NCBI GenBank assembly: GCA_963978545.1
Contig: OZ021730.1
Coordinates: forward strand, 8,315,796-8,379,795
Length of the DNA: 64,000 bases
Reading direction: 5' to 3'
Origin: Linyphia triangularis
Lineage: Eukaryota; Arthropoda; Arachnida; Araneae; Linyphiidae
This document shows positions 19,222-29,810 of this stretch, piece after piece; within the stretch, counting starts at the first letter, position 1; each line of letters opens with the position of its first letter. A program made the position numbers and the translations under genes. The notes beneath the pieces were generated by a model, which saw only the letters and a program-made list of their open reading frames with translations, made no database searches and had not been told where the DNA came from.

Positions 19222-21354
19222 TTAGATATGATTTAAAAACCCGATCACTCTTAGAAATGCAAAAAGATTTGGATGGGGGTTTTCCCCAACCAAATCTTGT
19301 ACATTTAAAGTTGCGCTTTTAAAAAATTGAAGACGATGAGGATGAAACTTGGGACATGAAATTAAAATATGATGCACAGTAATATCGCAACGACAAACAT
19401 CACAAAAAGGCGAGTCTTCTCCCAGTAATAGATGTCGATGCGTGAATCGGGTGTGACCAATGCGCAGACGAGTTAATTTAACATCTGTCCGACGCATTGG
19501 ATTTACTGGCCACATATGAAGATGATTTTTAATGCTGTGAACTTTGTTGTTGGTTTGCAAATCCCATGCTTCTTGACGCAAAGAAAAAATAAACTTATGA
19601 ATAGATGATTTAATGTCTTGGTAAGGGACAGGCTGCTGAAACGGGATTGAAGCCGATTTAGCAGCAGTGTCAGCCAATTCATTTCCTGATATACCTACGT
19701 GACTAGGTACCCAGCAAAATAAAATAACAAAACCTTTCCTCTCAAGTTTGTGTAACAGAGATAATATGTCAGGAGCTATTGGATGACACATGTTGTTAAA
19801 GTGCTCCAGACATGTTAAAGCATTTAAACTATCGCTGTATACACAAAACTTGCGATGGGAGCAGAAAGAAATATGCAGCAAAGCATAAAAAATTGCCACC
19901 ATCTCAGAAGTAAAAACCGAGCAGGATTTATGAAGGGTGAAACTGACTGTGGATGTGTCAGACACAACACCACAGCCAACACGTTCACCTGCTTTGGATC
20001 CATCAGTATAGACTGCATGGTAGTCACTATACTGAGATCGGTGCAAACAAAAGATCTTCTGCAAAATTTCTGAGGCAGTGTCTGCTTTATAATGCATCGC
20101 AAATGGATTTAAAAACTGAAATGATGAAATATTCCATGGAGGAAAGATCTGAGAATTAGCCAGCTGGATATCTAGGTCACTTAGAGCTGCATCCGACAGA
20201 ACAGATTGAGCTCTTTCAGAAAATGAGCGAATGCTAGATGGACGTGCATTATATAGCCTACCAAGATATGCGTCAAGACTCAATTTCCGTAAAGGATGAG
20301 AAGGATCAGATTTTATTCTACAGTAGTAGTTAGCGCTTAACTTTTTACGCCTAAGGTCAAGAGGGAGTTGACAACATTTTGTCAACAGACTTCCAATGGG
20401 TGAGGTGCGAAATGCACCTAAACAAATACGGGCAGCAGTATGGTGGACGGTATCCAATCTCCGCAAAAGAGATGCTCCTGCTGAACCATACGCAACGCAT
20501 CCGTAGTCAATACGAGACAGGATAATTGAATTATAAATACGCAGCAAAGAAGTGCGGTCCGCTCCCCAAGAAGTATTAGAAAGCACCTTGAGGATATTAA
20601 GCGACCTATCGCACTTCTTGCGCAAGGACAATATATGAGGGAGAAAATTCATCTTGTTGTCGAAAATGACTCCCAGATACCTTATCTGAGTGACAACAGG
20701 GATGGGCGTGTTGCGTATGTGGATTTCAGGGTCAGGGTGAAGACCCCTCCTACAGAAATGGACACAACTGCTTTTAGATGGTGATAGTTTATGGCCGTTT
20801 TGTTCACACCATTCTACAAGTCTGTTAACAGCAGTTTGTAATTGACGTTCAATTAAGCGCATGTTTGATCCTTGACATGAGACTTGCAAATCTTCAACAT
20901 ATAAAGTTCCATGAACAAAGGGTGAGAGGACATGAAGTATGTTACTGATATGAAGATTAAAAAGGGTGACACTTAAAACACAACCTTGAGGAACTCCCTC
21001 AGATTGGTTAAAATAATTTGAAAATGAAGCTCCAATTCGAACTCCAAAAACACGAGATGATAAAAAATTTTGAATAAAAAGGGGCAGATTACCCCTAAAA
21101 CCAAAATTAAATAGAGTTTGCAGGATACCATATCGCCACGTATGATCATACGCCTTCTCAATGTCGAAAAAGATTGAAACTAGATGATTCCTTTGCTCAA
21201 AGGCATTGCGGACATCTGTTTCTAGTTTCACGATGTTATCAAGAGTGGACCGTCCTCGTCGGAACCCACTCTGGAAAGGTGAAATGCATTTATCTTTTTC
21301 TAACATGTAAGAGAGTCGGGCGTTTACAATACGTTCAAAGGTCTTCAGTGCCAT
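19222..21354 (-). pseudogene. LINE-B ORF2 fragment, reverse transcriptase and RNase H
   Basis: The 710-codon open frame starts inside the reverse transcriptase; its first ATG is only the first one left after truncation. It contains QSGFRRGRSTLDNIV, FFDIEKAYDHTWR, QSEGVPQGCVLS and, at the catalytic site near residue 150, YVED in place of the FVDD of the other copies. RNase H follows with YTDGSK near 447, YSDS and WVPSHVGISGNELAD, then the C-terminal CDVC...H...C knuckle. The endonuclease and the first reverse transcriptase motifs are missing. The remaining frame has no stops, so the insertion is not ancient. Confidence 0.85.
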
Positions 21355-21473
21355 TCCTGGCGGGTATGCAGCGAATGCCCCGCACGCAGGCGCCCAATTT
21401 AAGGGGCGCCAAATTCAAGTCGAAGGTGCAAAAAATATTATTTTCTGAAAAGTTCTCAAAAAAAAACTTTTTT

Positions 21474-21667
21474 TCGGCTCCAGATTTTCATCATACAAAA
21501 TCCTTAACCCTGTCAAAGACTCTCGCAATACCTCAGACTCACCCATAGATATTCTGAATTATATAACCAAGAAAAATTTGCAGTCTTTGTTTCCAAACCT
21601 GTCTATAGCATTAAGGATATTTTTGACGCTGCCGATTTTCGTTGCGTCTGGCGAAAGGAGTTTTTAA
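21474..21667 (+). pseudogene. hAT transposase C-terminal relic
   Basis: A frame reads SSYKILNPVKD, then DILNYITKKNLQSLFPNLS, then LRIFLTLPIFVASGERSF, and stops at 21665-21667. The LP-(I/V)-(S/F)VASGERSFS pattern is the hallmark of the hAT C-terminal dimerisation domain in ZMYM/52-kDa-repressor-like transposases. The protein normally continues, so the TAA is premature. Upstream sequence to about 21370 may belong to the same relic but I cannot follow the frame. It lies between LINE-B and the MADF relic inside Harbinger A. Confidence 0.65.
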
Positions 21668-22166
21668 CTACCTTGTTATTTGATAATTAGGTACTTAGGT
21701 ATTAGACAGATCTTGCACATTTTCAAGTTAACGGATTTGTTTGCGTTGAGCGCCGTTTGAGAGTTTTAACTCAATTCACTCAGTTGAGTGAATTGAGTTA
21801 TATTAGATTTTTTGTTAATTTCCGAATGGACGTGTTTTATTTATGACCTATATTGTACGTTAATAGTCTATTTTATTTGATGTCGAAAATAAATTTTTTG
21901 TCATATTTTTTCGTTGTTTTATTTTATTACGCCCATTTTCATAATCAAACACTTACACTAAAGTGACTTTAGTCTATAACTAAACTATTCAGTTTAAACC
22001 TCAAACTAAAAATGATTATGAAAATTGGCCTTATCATCAAAATTTAAGCATAGTATATAGGGGCTAGTAGGTGCACTAGTGCAATCACTAGGTGCAAATA
22101 GTGCATCTATACTACATATTTAAAAATAGTGCATCCATACTACATATTAAAATGATAGCCACTTAC

Positions 22167-22531
22167 CTGGATTTCGTTAGAGTTTACCGATTCTTTCGGA
22201 GTAACGTAAGGGACCAAGAAGGATAAAGCTGAAAAGAACTGCCAGCTTGGTATATAAATACTGTCTGTACCAGTTCCGCTCTTTTTTGATTTGTCTACTA
22301 ATTTTAATTGAGCAGTAAACTGTGAACGCAGATTATGTATTTTTTTTAAAATTTCAGTGCAGCTGACATTCATGGCGTTGGCAATACATTGCAACCACTT
22401 TCTTTCAAATTTCTATCCTTATATTCAGCCAGAATTGGATTATATAAATCTGGCTGACATTCATAGAGTTCTAATAATTGATAAGTAGTATCACGGCTCC
22501 AAATAAAAGTACCAGCAGAAGGAGAATCCAT
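22167..22531 (-). pseudogene. Harbinger A MADF-domain partner gene, exon 1 relic
   Basis: MADF (Myb/SANT-like) proteins are the second gene of many Harbinger elements and bind the element ends together with the transposase. From ATG 22531 the frame reads TYQLLELYECQPDLYNP; after a 1-nt frameshift near 22410 it continues CIANAMNVSCTEILKKIHNLRSQF and SWQFFSALSFLVPYV, the second half of a MADF domain. It ends at donor CAG|GTAAGT (22167/22166). Later exons are not visible. The gene points inward from the right end, as its counterpart does in Harbinger B. Confidence 0.75.
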
Positions 22532-22764
22532 ATTACCATCACACAGTCAAGAGTCAATACGTCACACACGCGGTTCAAAATATCGCACGAGGCTTGCAAG
22601 TATTTCCAGATCCTTGGAACTGTGAGAGAAAAATTACAAAGGGTGTGTCCACTAGCTTATTTCGCGACCGAACAAGTCTTGCTGCGAGAACCTAAAAATT
22701 GCCGCTAGGGCACTTGCAAGGGAGTGTACACGAGCGAGAAGACGTTTTACTTCCATCTCGCGCG

Positions 22765-22791
22765 AGTTTTCTCGCCCGTGGACTCTTACCT
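22765..22791 (-). repeat. Harbinger A right terminal inverted repeat
   Basis: It is the reverse complement of 9689-9715 at 25 of 27 positions, ending CTTACCT. The following TAA (22792-22794) serves both as A's duplication and as the first bases of Harbinger B's left end. Confidence 0.8.
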
Positions 22792-22825
22792 TAACAGCCC
22801 ATTTACACAGACCAAAAGCGCTGCG
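22792..22825 (+). repeat. Harbinger B left terminal inverted repeat
   Basis: Thirty-four bases, beginning TAACAGCCC and ending AGCGCTGCG, are the exact reverse complement of 61660-61693. The subterminal DNA out to about 23000 is GC-rich with repeated gcgcgag/ctcgcaacg words, unlike the AT-rich surroundings. Confidence 0.85.
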
Positions 22826-23609
22826 CTGCGTCACGGTACGCCACTCTACGAGTAATCTGTTTACACCAAATCGTAAGCTATTGCAAAGACGCGCGCGCAC
22901 CTCTGCGAAGGAACCCGTTTACACAGGAATTTCGTTTGCGCGAGAACTCGCAACGCAACGCTGTCGTACCTCTCGTTCATTTAATTTTAAATCTTGCCAA
23001 AGATTCAGTGAAGTTCAGCTCTTCAAAAGACCTTCTCATTTTCGAAGTAAGTACAGTTTTTATTTTGTTTAGTATATAATCGCAAAAGAATTAACTTGCA
23101 AGTTTTTCTTTTTCATTACCACCAAAATGCAATAAATTTCTTCGGCATAGGCCTCATGGTTTTTTTAAGATTAAAATATATGTTATATTTATAATTTTTA
23201 AATAAATGAATTTTGTAAAATTTGTGTTTTTTTGTAACTAGTTTGTATTTTTACTGCATGCAAGTTTGGTACCCATTCTAAAACTTATGTCCAACTAATT
23301 TTCTATTTTGTGAACTAAAATTGTAATATTTTTTACTTCAGTCTTAAAAAAAAGTTAAATATCATTAAAAAACCAGGGTGTAAATAATTTCAATCAATTT
23401 ATTTAAATCGCTGATTTAAATCATTAACTTATACCCTAAAAATCCTCTTTAAAATCTAAATCTCTAGGGCTGCCTTTTTCATAGTCAGAACAACCTTTCT
23501 CCTTTAATTTTGTAAAATCTTTGTTTAAAATTTTTTTAAGTTAATCATTATTTGAACTACGAATTTTGCCTTATTTTACCTTATACACCTTATTTTTTTT
23601 CAGGGAAAA

Positions 23610-24756
23610 ATGTCAGATGTCGAGTCAGAAACCGATCTGATGTTGCTTCTGCTCTATCATCGTTATAGAAAACGGAGAGCCGAGAGACGGTTTTGACTTC
23701 GTTGGGCCTCGCATTGAACCTCAGAAAACAAACTGGAGGAAGGACGAATTGGGAGCAGCAGAAAGACTGTTGCTGACAATTAGATTTTTGGCCACAGGCG
23801 ACTCGTATTCGTCGATGGGGTTTGCCTATAGATGTTCTCCAGCAACTGTGTGCAAAATCATAAAGTAGACAACTGAAGCCCTGTGGGAAAATCTAAGTCC
23901 CATGTACATGCCAATGCCAACGACAGAGATGTGGAGAAATATTGCAACTGCGTTCAACGAAAGGTGGAACTTCCCACATTGCTGTGGAGCCATAGATGGC
24001 AAACATATTGTCATAAAGTGTCCTGCAAACAGCGGATCACTCTATTTCAACTACAAAAAGCAGTTTTCAGTTATACTCATGGGAGTGTCAGATGCGGCAT
24101 ATCGATTCACAACTGTGGATGTTGGTGGCTTTGGGAAAGCCAGTGATGGGGGAACCCTTTCCAATAGCACTTTTGGCGAGTCTCTTGAGAAAGAGACTGT
24201 GAATTTCCCAGCAGAGGCACCTCTGCCTGGAAGTAACACCCCATTTCCATATGTGTTGGTGGCGGACGAGGCTTTCCCTCTGTTAACTAACATCCAAAGA
24301 CCCTATCCTGGCACAGGGTTATCAAAAAAAAAGTTGATCTTCAATTATAGATTGAAACGTGCCAGGATGGTGATTGAAAATGCGTTTGGCATTATGTGTG
24401 CCAGGTGGCGCATTTACCACAGAGTCATTGAAATGACTCCTGAAACAGTAGACTTTGTGGTACTGGCAACATGCGTGTTGCATAACTTCTTGAGAAGTGA
24501 AGGCATGAGTGCAGGCGCAAGTGACAAATATTGTCCCCCTGGATATGCAGATACCGTGGACGAGGACGGCCAGATACTTAGAAATGGAAAATGGAGAACT
24601 GAACAGCCACAAGTTCACCAAAGGAAAATAAGATTTGGATCAAACAATTATACAAAGCATGTTGCTTCTTTGAGAGAACAGTTGGGGGATTACTTTGTGT
24701 CCCCTGCAGGGGCAGTTCCCTTTCAGGAAAAAGCAGTAAAGAAATATCTTACATAA
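23610..24756 (+). pseudogene. Harbinger B transposase (HARBI1-like), disrupted
   Basis: It would encode the DDE nuclease of the element. The start MSDVESETDLML at 23610 runs only to a stop at 23694-23696; the next homologous block, FDFVGPRI, begins at once in another frame, so about 45 codons of the N-terminal region present in copy A are missing. A TAG at 23866-23868 interrupts the frame again. From 23902 a clean 284-codon frame carries the catalytic core: GAIDGKHIVI (first Asp), LVADEAFPL (second Asp) and ENAFGIMCARWRI (Glu). No introns are needed in the core, unlike copy A. It is inactive as it stands. Confidence 0.85.
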
Positions 24757-25704
24757 TTTAAGACAATTACATAATGAGTTGACGATATCGTTCTCTTTTG
24801 TTAATGTTATTGCTTGTATTCACAGCTTTTTTTAAAACTATTTTTTACCTAATATGACATAAAAATTCATTATATTAACACAATTTTTTGTCAAAAAAAT
24901 GGGACAACCTTTTTAATTATTTAGCAGTTTCCTTTAAATCGAATTTACCAATACAGCTTCATAGTGTTTGCTTTTATCTTATTTGATACACTTTTGAAAA
25001 ACAAAAAATATTAATTATTTCAATACTATGTTTTATGAAATCTATATTTTAAAGATGTTTCAAAATTTTATTTCTTAATTTAACCAGCACATTTTTTATG
25101 AAAAAGGTAAATATGGTTCAGATATATAAGGACCTTTTCTTCAAATTGGCACTTTATTATGTTTATATTTGGAAAATTCCTGACCTACAATTTTGCTGTA
25201 TATAGTCTTTATATTAAAATGTTGCATATATGAAAATAATAAGTTTTAGGGTGTTTTTTAAATTTATATTTCCTACATTGAAAATAAAATGCAAATCATT
25301 TCTAACAGAGAGGCAATCCACTGATAATTCGTTAAAAAACATAAGTGTATTAAAATGTAAACATAGTTATAGAACATTACTGATTTGCTGGGTACAGTCC
25401 CACGAAATTATAAAAAATGCAAATAAATAATTATCAAAATATAAACAATACGACTTGCAATACAAAACAATATAAAGAATGACAGTAAAACATTTTTAGT
25501 GGGAAAAAATATACAAATCTGTAACGAAATGTTGGGTATTAAAAATAGAATGTGTGTTCTTTGAAAAGATGAACTTACATTTACAATCAAAAATAGAAAA
25601 ACACTTTAAGAGTGATAAAAAGACTTTCTAATTATAAATATGCAACCTTTATTAACAGTATATACAACTTATAGTACACAGAATAACACGAAAAAAAATT
25701 GTAC
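24757..25704. other. AT-rich spacer between the two Harbinger B genes
   Basis: This is the space between the 3' ends of two convergent genes. I see no domain and no long frame. Several AATAAA-like words occur on both strands and could serve as polyadenylation signals. Confidence 0.5.
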
Positions 25705-28700
25705 TTAGGTAGGGGTTACATTAGCATATTTCATTTCATGCAGAAGAGTTAGAATTTTTAGTTTTGCCAACAAACATTCTGCAGGAGCGAGTTCCTCCAA
25801 GTAGGGCAATAAACTGTTCAAAAAATTCTGGTTCGCATTTGGTGGTGGTAAAGGCGTTTTTTTTCTTTCTAATGCCTCCAGAATTCTCGTTTCAAACTCA
25901 TCTGGGGCTTTCCTCTTTTTCTTTGTGTTAGAACCTACAGAAATGATTGACAAAAAAAATCATCAATATCTTGAAAGAAAACATATAAAGTACTTTTTTT
26001 GTTGCAGTTACTACTATGGAACTCATACCTTCAAATAAGAATCAAGGGTTCTGCAATACTAACTTAAAGTATTGTTTTGGTTAAAGTATAGAGCCTTTAT
26101 GTGATTCTTCATTTTAAACAGTTATATTAAACATGGTAAAACATTTCCTAAATTCAGCATTGCAGAAAGAGAAAATTATCTAGCATCTGGTTAATCAAAA
26201 AATCAAATCCATCTTTCCTTAGTGAATGCTAATTTTTTTAAAGAAAATTTGAACAAAATGTTATATTTTGAAGCATATTTTTAGATTGTTATTTCGAGCT
26301 TGAAACACTCCTGCAAAAGATTAACGGTGGTAACTAAACCTGGAAATATCTACTCATCACAGGTCGATTAAATGGTGTGATGAGGCAACTAAATAAACTA
26401 ATCAACCAGCCACTTTCCTTTTTTCAGCCTGCAATTTTTTTTACCGAATATCCTGAAATGACCATAAAATTTTCAAATCAATAAAAATCTTCCTCCTTTT
26501 TTGGAAATTTCATATTCACATGTGCAGACTTGCCTTTTCAAAAAAGTTTTTAAAAATAATCTAGCGATGAAGTGGATACAAAACTAAGTGTCTACCGGTC
26601 ACTACCTGAAAAATTAAATTTTCAGGTCTAGTGGTATTATATCTATAAAAATTCTATAAACTAAGCGCAAGATATTTTGAATTTATGTAAGAGAATGTAT
26701 TATTAGATATATTGTTATAAAAATACATGATTTTAAATATGCATTACTCACTGGGTGTAAATATCTGTGGGGTTGATATGTACCCCAGCGATGCTTCAGA
26801 AGCATCATCCTGAGGTACTTCTGCTGAATGTACATCCCCTTCAGAAATATTCATTTCTTCGATTTCAACTTCATCCACCAGCTGACAGTCTGACACCTGG
26901 CTGTCTAACAGCTGGTTATTGGATGACTGGCTGGCATCGATGAAATATTCGACCTCCAAGGGCTTTATATTGCCCAAAGTTCTGAAATTGAAAAACAGGA
27001 ACTTAAAAAATACACTACATAGCTATTTAATTTTTTTTAAATGACATTATCACATTCTAAGATAATTCTATAAGACCTGAATAGCTGTGTAATTTTATTA
27101 AGCTTTGAAAATGTTTGATGAACATTTTTAAAACTGAACTAAGGTCTATATACATTTTCTCTTATTTCATATGAATTAAACATTCCTACAGAACTCTCGT
27201 GGAAAAATCATGAAGCATTTAAGTATGTTTACGTTGCACTGTTTATTTTCCCATATTTAAAATACTACTCAGGCTATGAAACTATCTAATCCCTAATATT
27301 ATACAGCTAATGTCCCTCTCCACTACAGCAGATTTTCAAAATCTGTTTGAAATCAATCTGTTATGACCACGACCCAAGAGAATTGCTACATTTGCAAAAA
27401 TTGCTATTTCGATTATAATATATAAACACATTTCTTACTTTCTCCTCTTCACACATGGCCGTAGAAAATGCAAAAAAGGAAATAATTCCCATGAGGATAC
27501 ATTTTCTGCAGAGCTGCCACTGGGCAATGGCTTCATTATCTTGACATATTTATCTCGAATCTTTTTCCAAAGTTTCATGCATTCTTCAACTGCAAAAAAC
27601 AAAATTTTAAAGTAACTTTTAGTTTTAAATATCAACTAACAAAAATATTGAAGTAACATCCATATCAGGCTATCCCTATTCCTTTGGGGTTGAATCTCTA
27701 CAATAATTACAATGGAACTAAATCATATTTTAGTATCTAATAGTTACATCTCTACGTATACATAAAATCCAATTATGTCTGTGCATGTACGGTCTCAAGA
27801 TCTGAATTAATTTGGATAAAATTTGTCTCTTAGTAGTTAATTTAGTGCGGATGGTCTTCAATACACTTTTACTATAATTTAATTACACAAAAGAAAAATT
27901 ACAAACGAAAAACTATTTTTATGGTAAAGTTTCTTCAGAAATTAAACATAATTCGTAACAATAAAACTGTAAACAAATTTTATCAGGAGTTGAAATAATT
28001 GGATGCAAAGGTGCAATTTGCACTCCAATTTCACAAATGCTTTAAGTGATTTGGAAATCATAATTTTTTCGTTTTTTATTCAATATTTAAATTTTGTTTC
28101 CTTTTTAATGTGAATGTCTAGAACATTAAGTTGTTGCACTCCAGGTTATCAAATGAAAATTATTGTCAAATGTCCTATATTACATGTTCTCATTCACTAA
28201 CTCTAGAGAGATTCTGCACCAAGGCTATTAATACCAACAAATTGTAGTAGTCGATAGTCGACTATTGATAAAATATAATACAATATTATTTCTTTAGATG
28301 AATACCAGGTAGAAATCGCCATACAGCAGCGATAACTTATTCAAACTAATAGCATTCAAATCATTTGCACTTCTTGCAACAGACTATATCAAAACTAACA
28401 ATTTGCGTTAAAATTCCAAGTACGGTGTGGATTCTGCGTGTAGGTGACTTTCGCCAAAAAATCACATCCACCAGTTTTTTTAATATCAAGTGAACTGCCA
28501 ATAGATTGCCATAACTTGGCACGATTTTATGTAAATAACTTGGTGTGGAATTCGTACCCTACTTGGAAGTTTTACCAGTTTGCATTCAGGCATTGAATGT
28601 CACAATTTTGGCTTGTTTATATATTTACACATCATTTAAACGTGTACTTCAGATGCAAAAGTACGATACAGTGAAAATATTTTAATATTTTTTAATGAGT

Positions 28701-29172
28701 GCATGTTAAATCAAACTATCAGAACACTTGCATCTTTCAAATATTTTTCTGGGAAAACATAGTACATGCAAATACATTTTCGAAACCAAATGTCATCCAA
28801 AAATATAACCAAATAGCCCCAGTTAATATAATTTTTGAATCAGATAAGAATTTTGATGTGCAAAAGAAAATGATAAATGTACAGTCCTATCTTTTCATTA
28901 TTTCTCCCACTTTCTGCATAGAACAAAGATATTTTATGCTAAATAAATACACGGCGAACACACTCTAGAAAATTAGTAAACACAAATCGATCTTGCAATA
29001 ACAATCATTAAAAAATAAACATACCTGTTAATCCTAATTCATTTCCAATACTTTTCCACGCAGCATACTTGGCTGATGGATCTTTAAAATCCTTCCGCTG
29101 TTGATCATATAATATAGGCATTCCTTCTACAGCTGTAATAAATTTTTTTTCTACTTCCCATGAGTCTGCCAT
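25705..29172 (-). CDS. Harbinger B MADF-BESS DNA-binding protein, four exons
   Basis: This is the likely DNA-binding partner of the transposase. Exons: 29172-29025, 27589-27439, 26981-26752 and 25934-25705. All junctions are canonical (donors CAG|GTATGT, AAA|GTAAGA, CCA|GTGAGT; acceptors gcag, tcag, gtag) and join in phase, giving 252 residues. The MADF domain spans about residues 8-100: FITAVEGMPILYDQ, DPSAKYAAWKSIGNELG, CMKLWKKIRDKYVK and SWELFPFLHFL. An acidic linker is followed by a basic KKKRKAP patch and a C-terminal BESS-like motif (FLNSLLPYLEELAP...LHEM). ATG 29172 is chosen because homology begins there (MADSWEVEKK). I find no stop or frameshift, unlike the neighbouring transposase. 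It could still be active in trans or be co-opted; expression is unknown. Confidence 0.8.
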
Positions 29173-29206
29173 GGAATTTACAGATTCTAGGAAGTATTTT
29201 GTTTGA

Positions 29207-29248
29207 GGAGCAACCGGAAGACTACGGAAGTACACGAGAAGTACGTCA
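29207..29248 (-). repeat. 42-nt motif upstream of the MADF-BESS gene, inverted copy at 61406
   Basis: The reverse complement of these 42 bases is found exactly at 61406-61447. Weaker similarity continues a further 20 or so bases toward the gene (cttcctagaat at both sites). It lies in the presumed 5'UTR, just above the ATG. Confidence 0.8.
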
Positions 29249-29496
29249 TAGAGCAATATCTGTTTCTGCTACAAAGCAGCTAAGAAAAAGGCGGGAATTG
29301 TATACGGCGGTTGTGTTGTTTTGACAAAACGTATCCATCTCATCCAGAACAATTTGGATACAATATATAAGTGAGTGAAATATTCAATTACATCTTGTTT
29401 ATAATGCATTGAAACTGTCCCGTTCTGATTTTTAAAGTGCGTAGTCAATTTTGTTAGTTTGTACATTAACTGAAACTTCTATATTGAATTGGAACT

Positions 29497-29762
29497 TGTT
29501 ACGTCATCATGGAGTTGCTTATAAGAATTGACTTTTGTACTATTCGGCTTGTTCTGAATTCTGTTACGAACTGAAAAAGTGCAAACGATAATCTTTTTTT
29601 TAGAATGTAAAAACGGTTATTTTATATATGTTCTTGTTCTAGTTCTAAACTTTTTGTAATTAAAGAAAGACGTGAAGGGTTTTGCTCTCGTTTCTTAAGT
29701 GTGCTGGCGTTTGTTACCTTCCATAATTTGAACCTGAAAAAGGATCCAAGTGAGATCCTACA
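29497..29762 (+). repeat. BEL/Pao 5' LTR
   Basis: It begins TGTTACGTC and ends CCTACA, so it keeps the TG...CA ends. It appears identical to 41193-41458, which implies a young insertion. AATTAAAG near its middle may serve in transcript 3'-end formation. Confidence 0.95.
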
Positions 29763-29772
29763 TATATTTTTG

Positions 29773-29787
29773 TGGCGTCCGCGACTT
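29773..29787 (+). promoter_or_regulatory. Candidate primer binding site
   Basis: Ten bases after the LTR, TGGCGTCCGCGAC starts with TGG, the complement of a tRNA CCA end. I cannot name the tRNA from the sequence alone. Confidence 0.45.
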
Positions 29788-29810
29788 TTGACTTTAAAAC
29801 GATTTAAAGA

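Larger units (their letters stand above)
18998..21354 (-). mobile_element. LINE-B, 5'-truncated non-LTR retrotransposon
   Basis: It belongs to the same broad family as the other LINEs but to a more diverged subfamily. It keeps the 3' half of ORF2, a 3'UTR with the conserved hairpin (19040-19072) and a tail that reads, on the plus strand, as TTGTTTG repeats in place of the usual GGTT repeats. LINE homology stops near 21354, within the reverse transcriptase domain. It truncates the Harbinger A transposase relic. I could not identify a clear target-site duplication. Confidence 0.85.
9689..22791 (+). mobile_element. PIF/Harbinger DNA transposon, copy A, heavily invaded
   Basis: The two ends are inverted repeats that match at 25 of 27 positions (9689-9715 and 22765-22791), beginning AGGTAAG and containing GTCCACGGGCGAG. 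They are flanked by the 3-bp duplication TAA (9686-9688, 22792-22794), the TWA signature of PIF/Harbinger. Inside, a transposase relic runs rightward from the left end and a MADF-domain relic runs leftward from the right end, the two-gene layout typical of the superfamily. LINE-A, SINE copy 2, a hAT-type MITE, LINE-B and a hAT relic account for most of its length. Without them the element would be only a few kilobases. Confidence 0.8.

Noticed and set aside
22641..22790. Separate MITE with gtgtccac / gtggac ends
   Set aside because: The right part pairs much better with 9689-9715 and gives a matching TAA duplication, so this is the right end of Harbinger A and the gtgtccac at 22645 is subterminal repetition.
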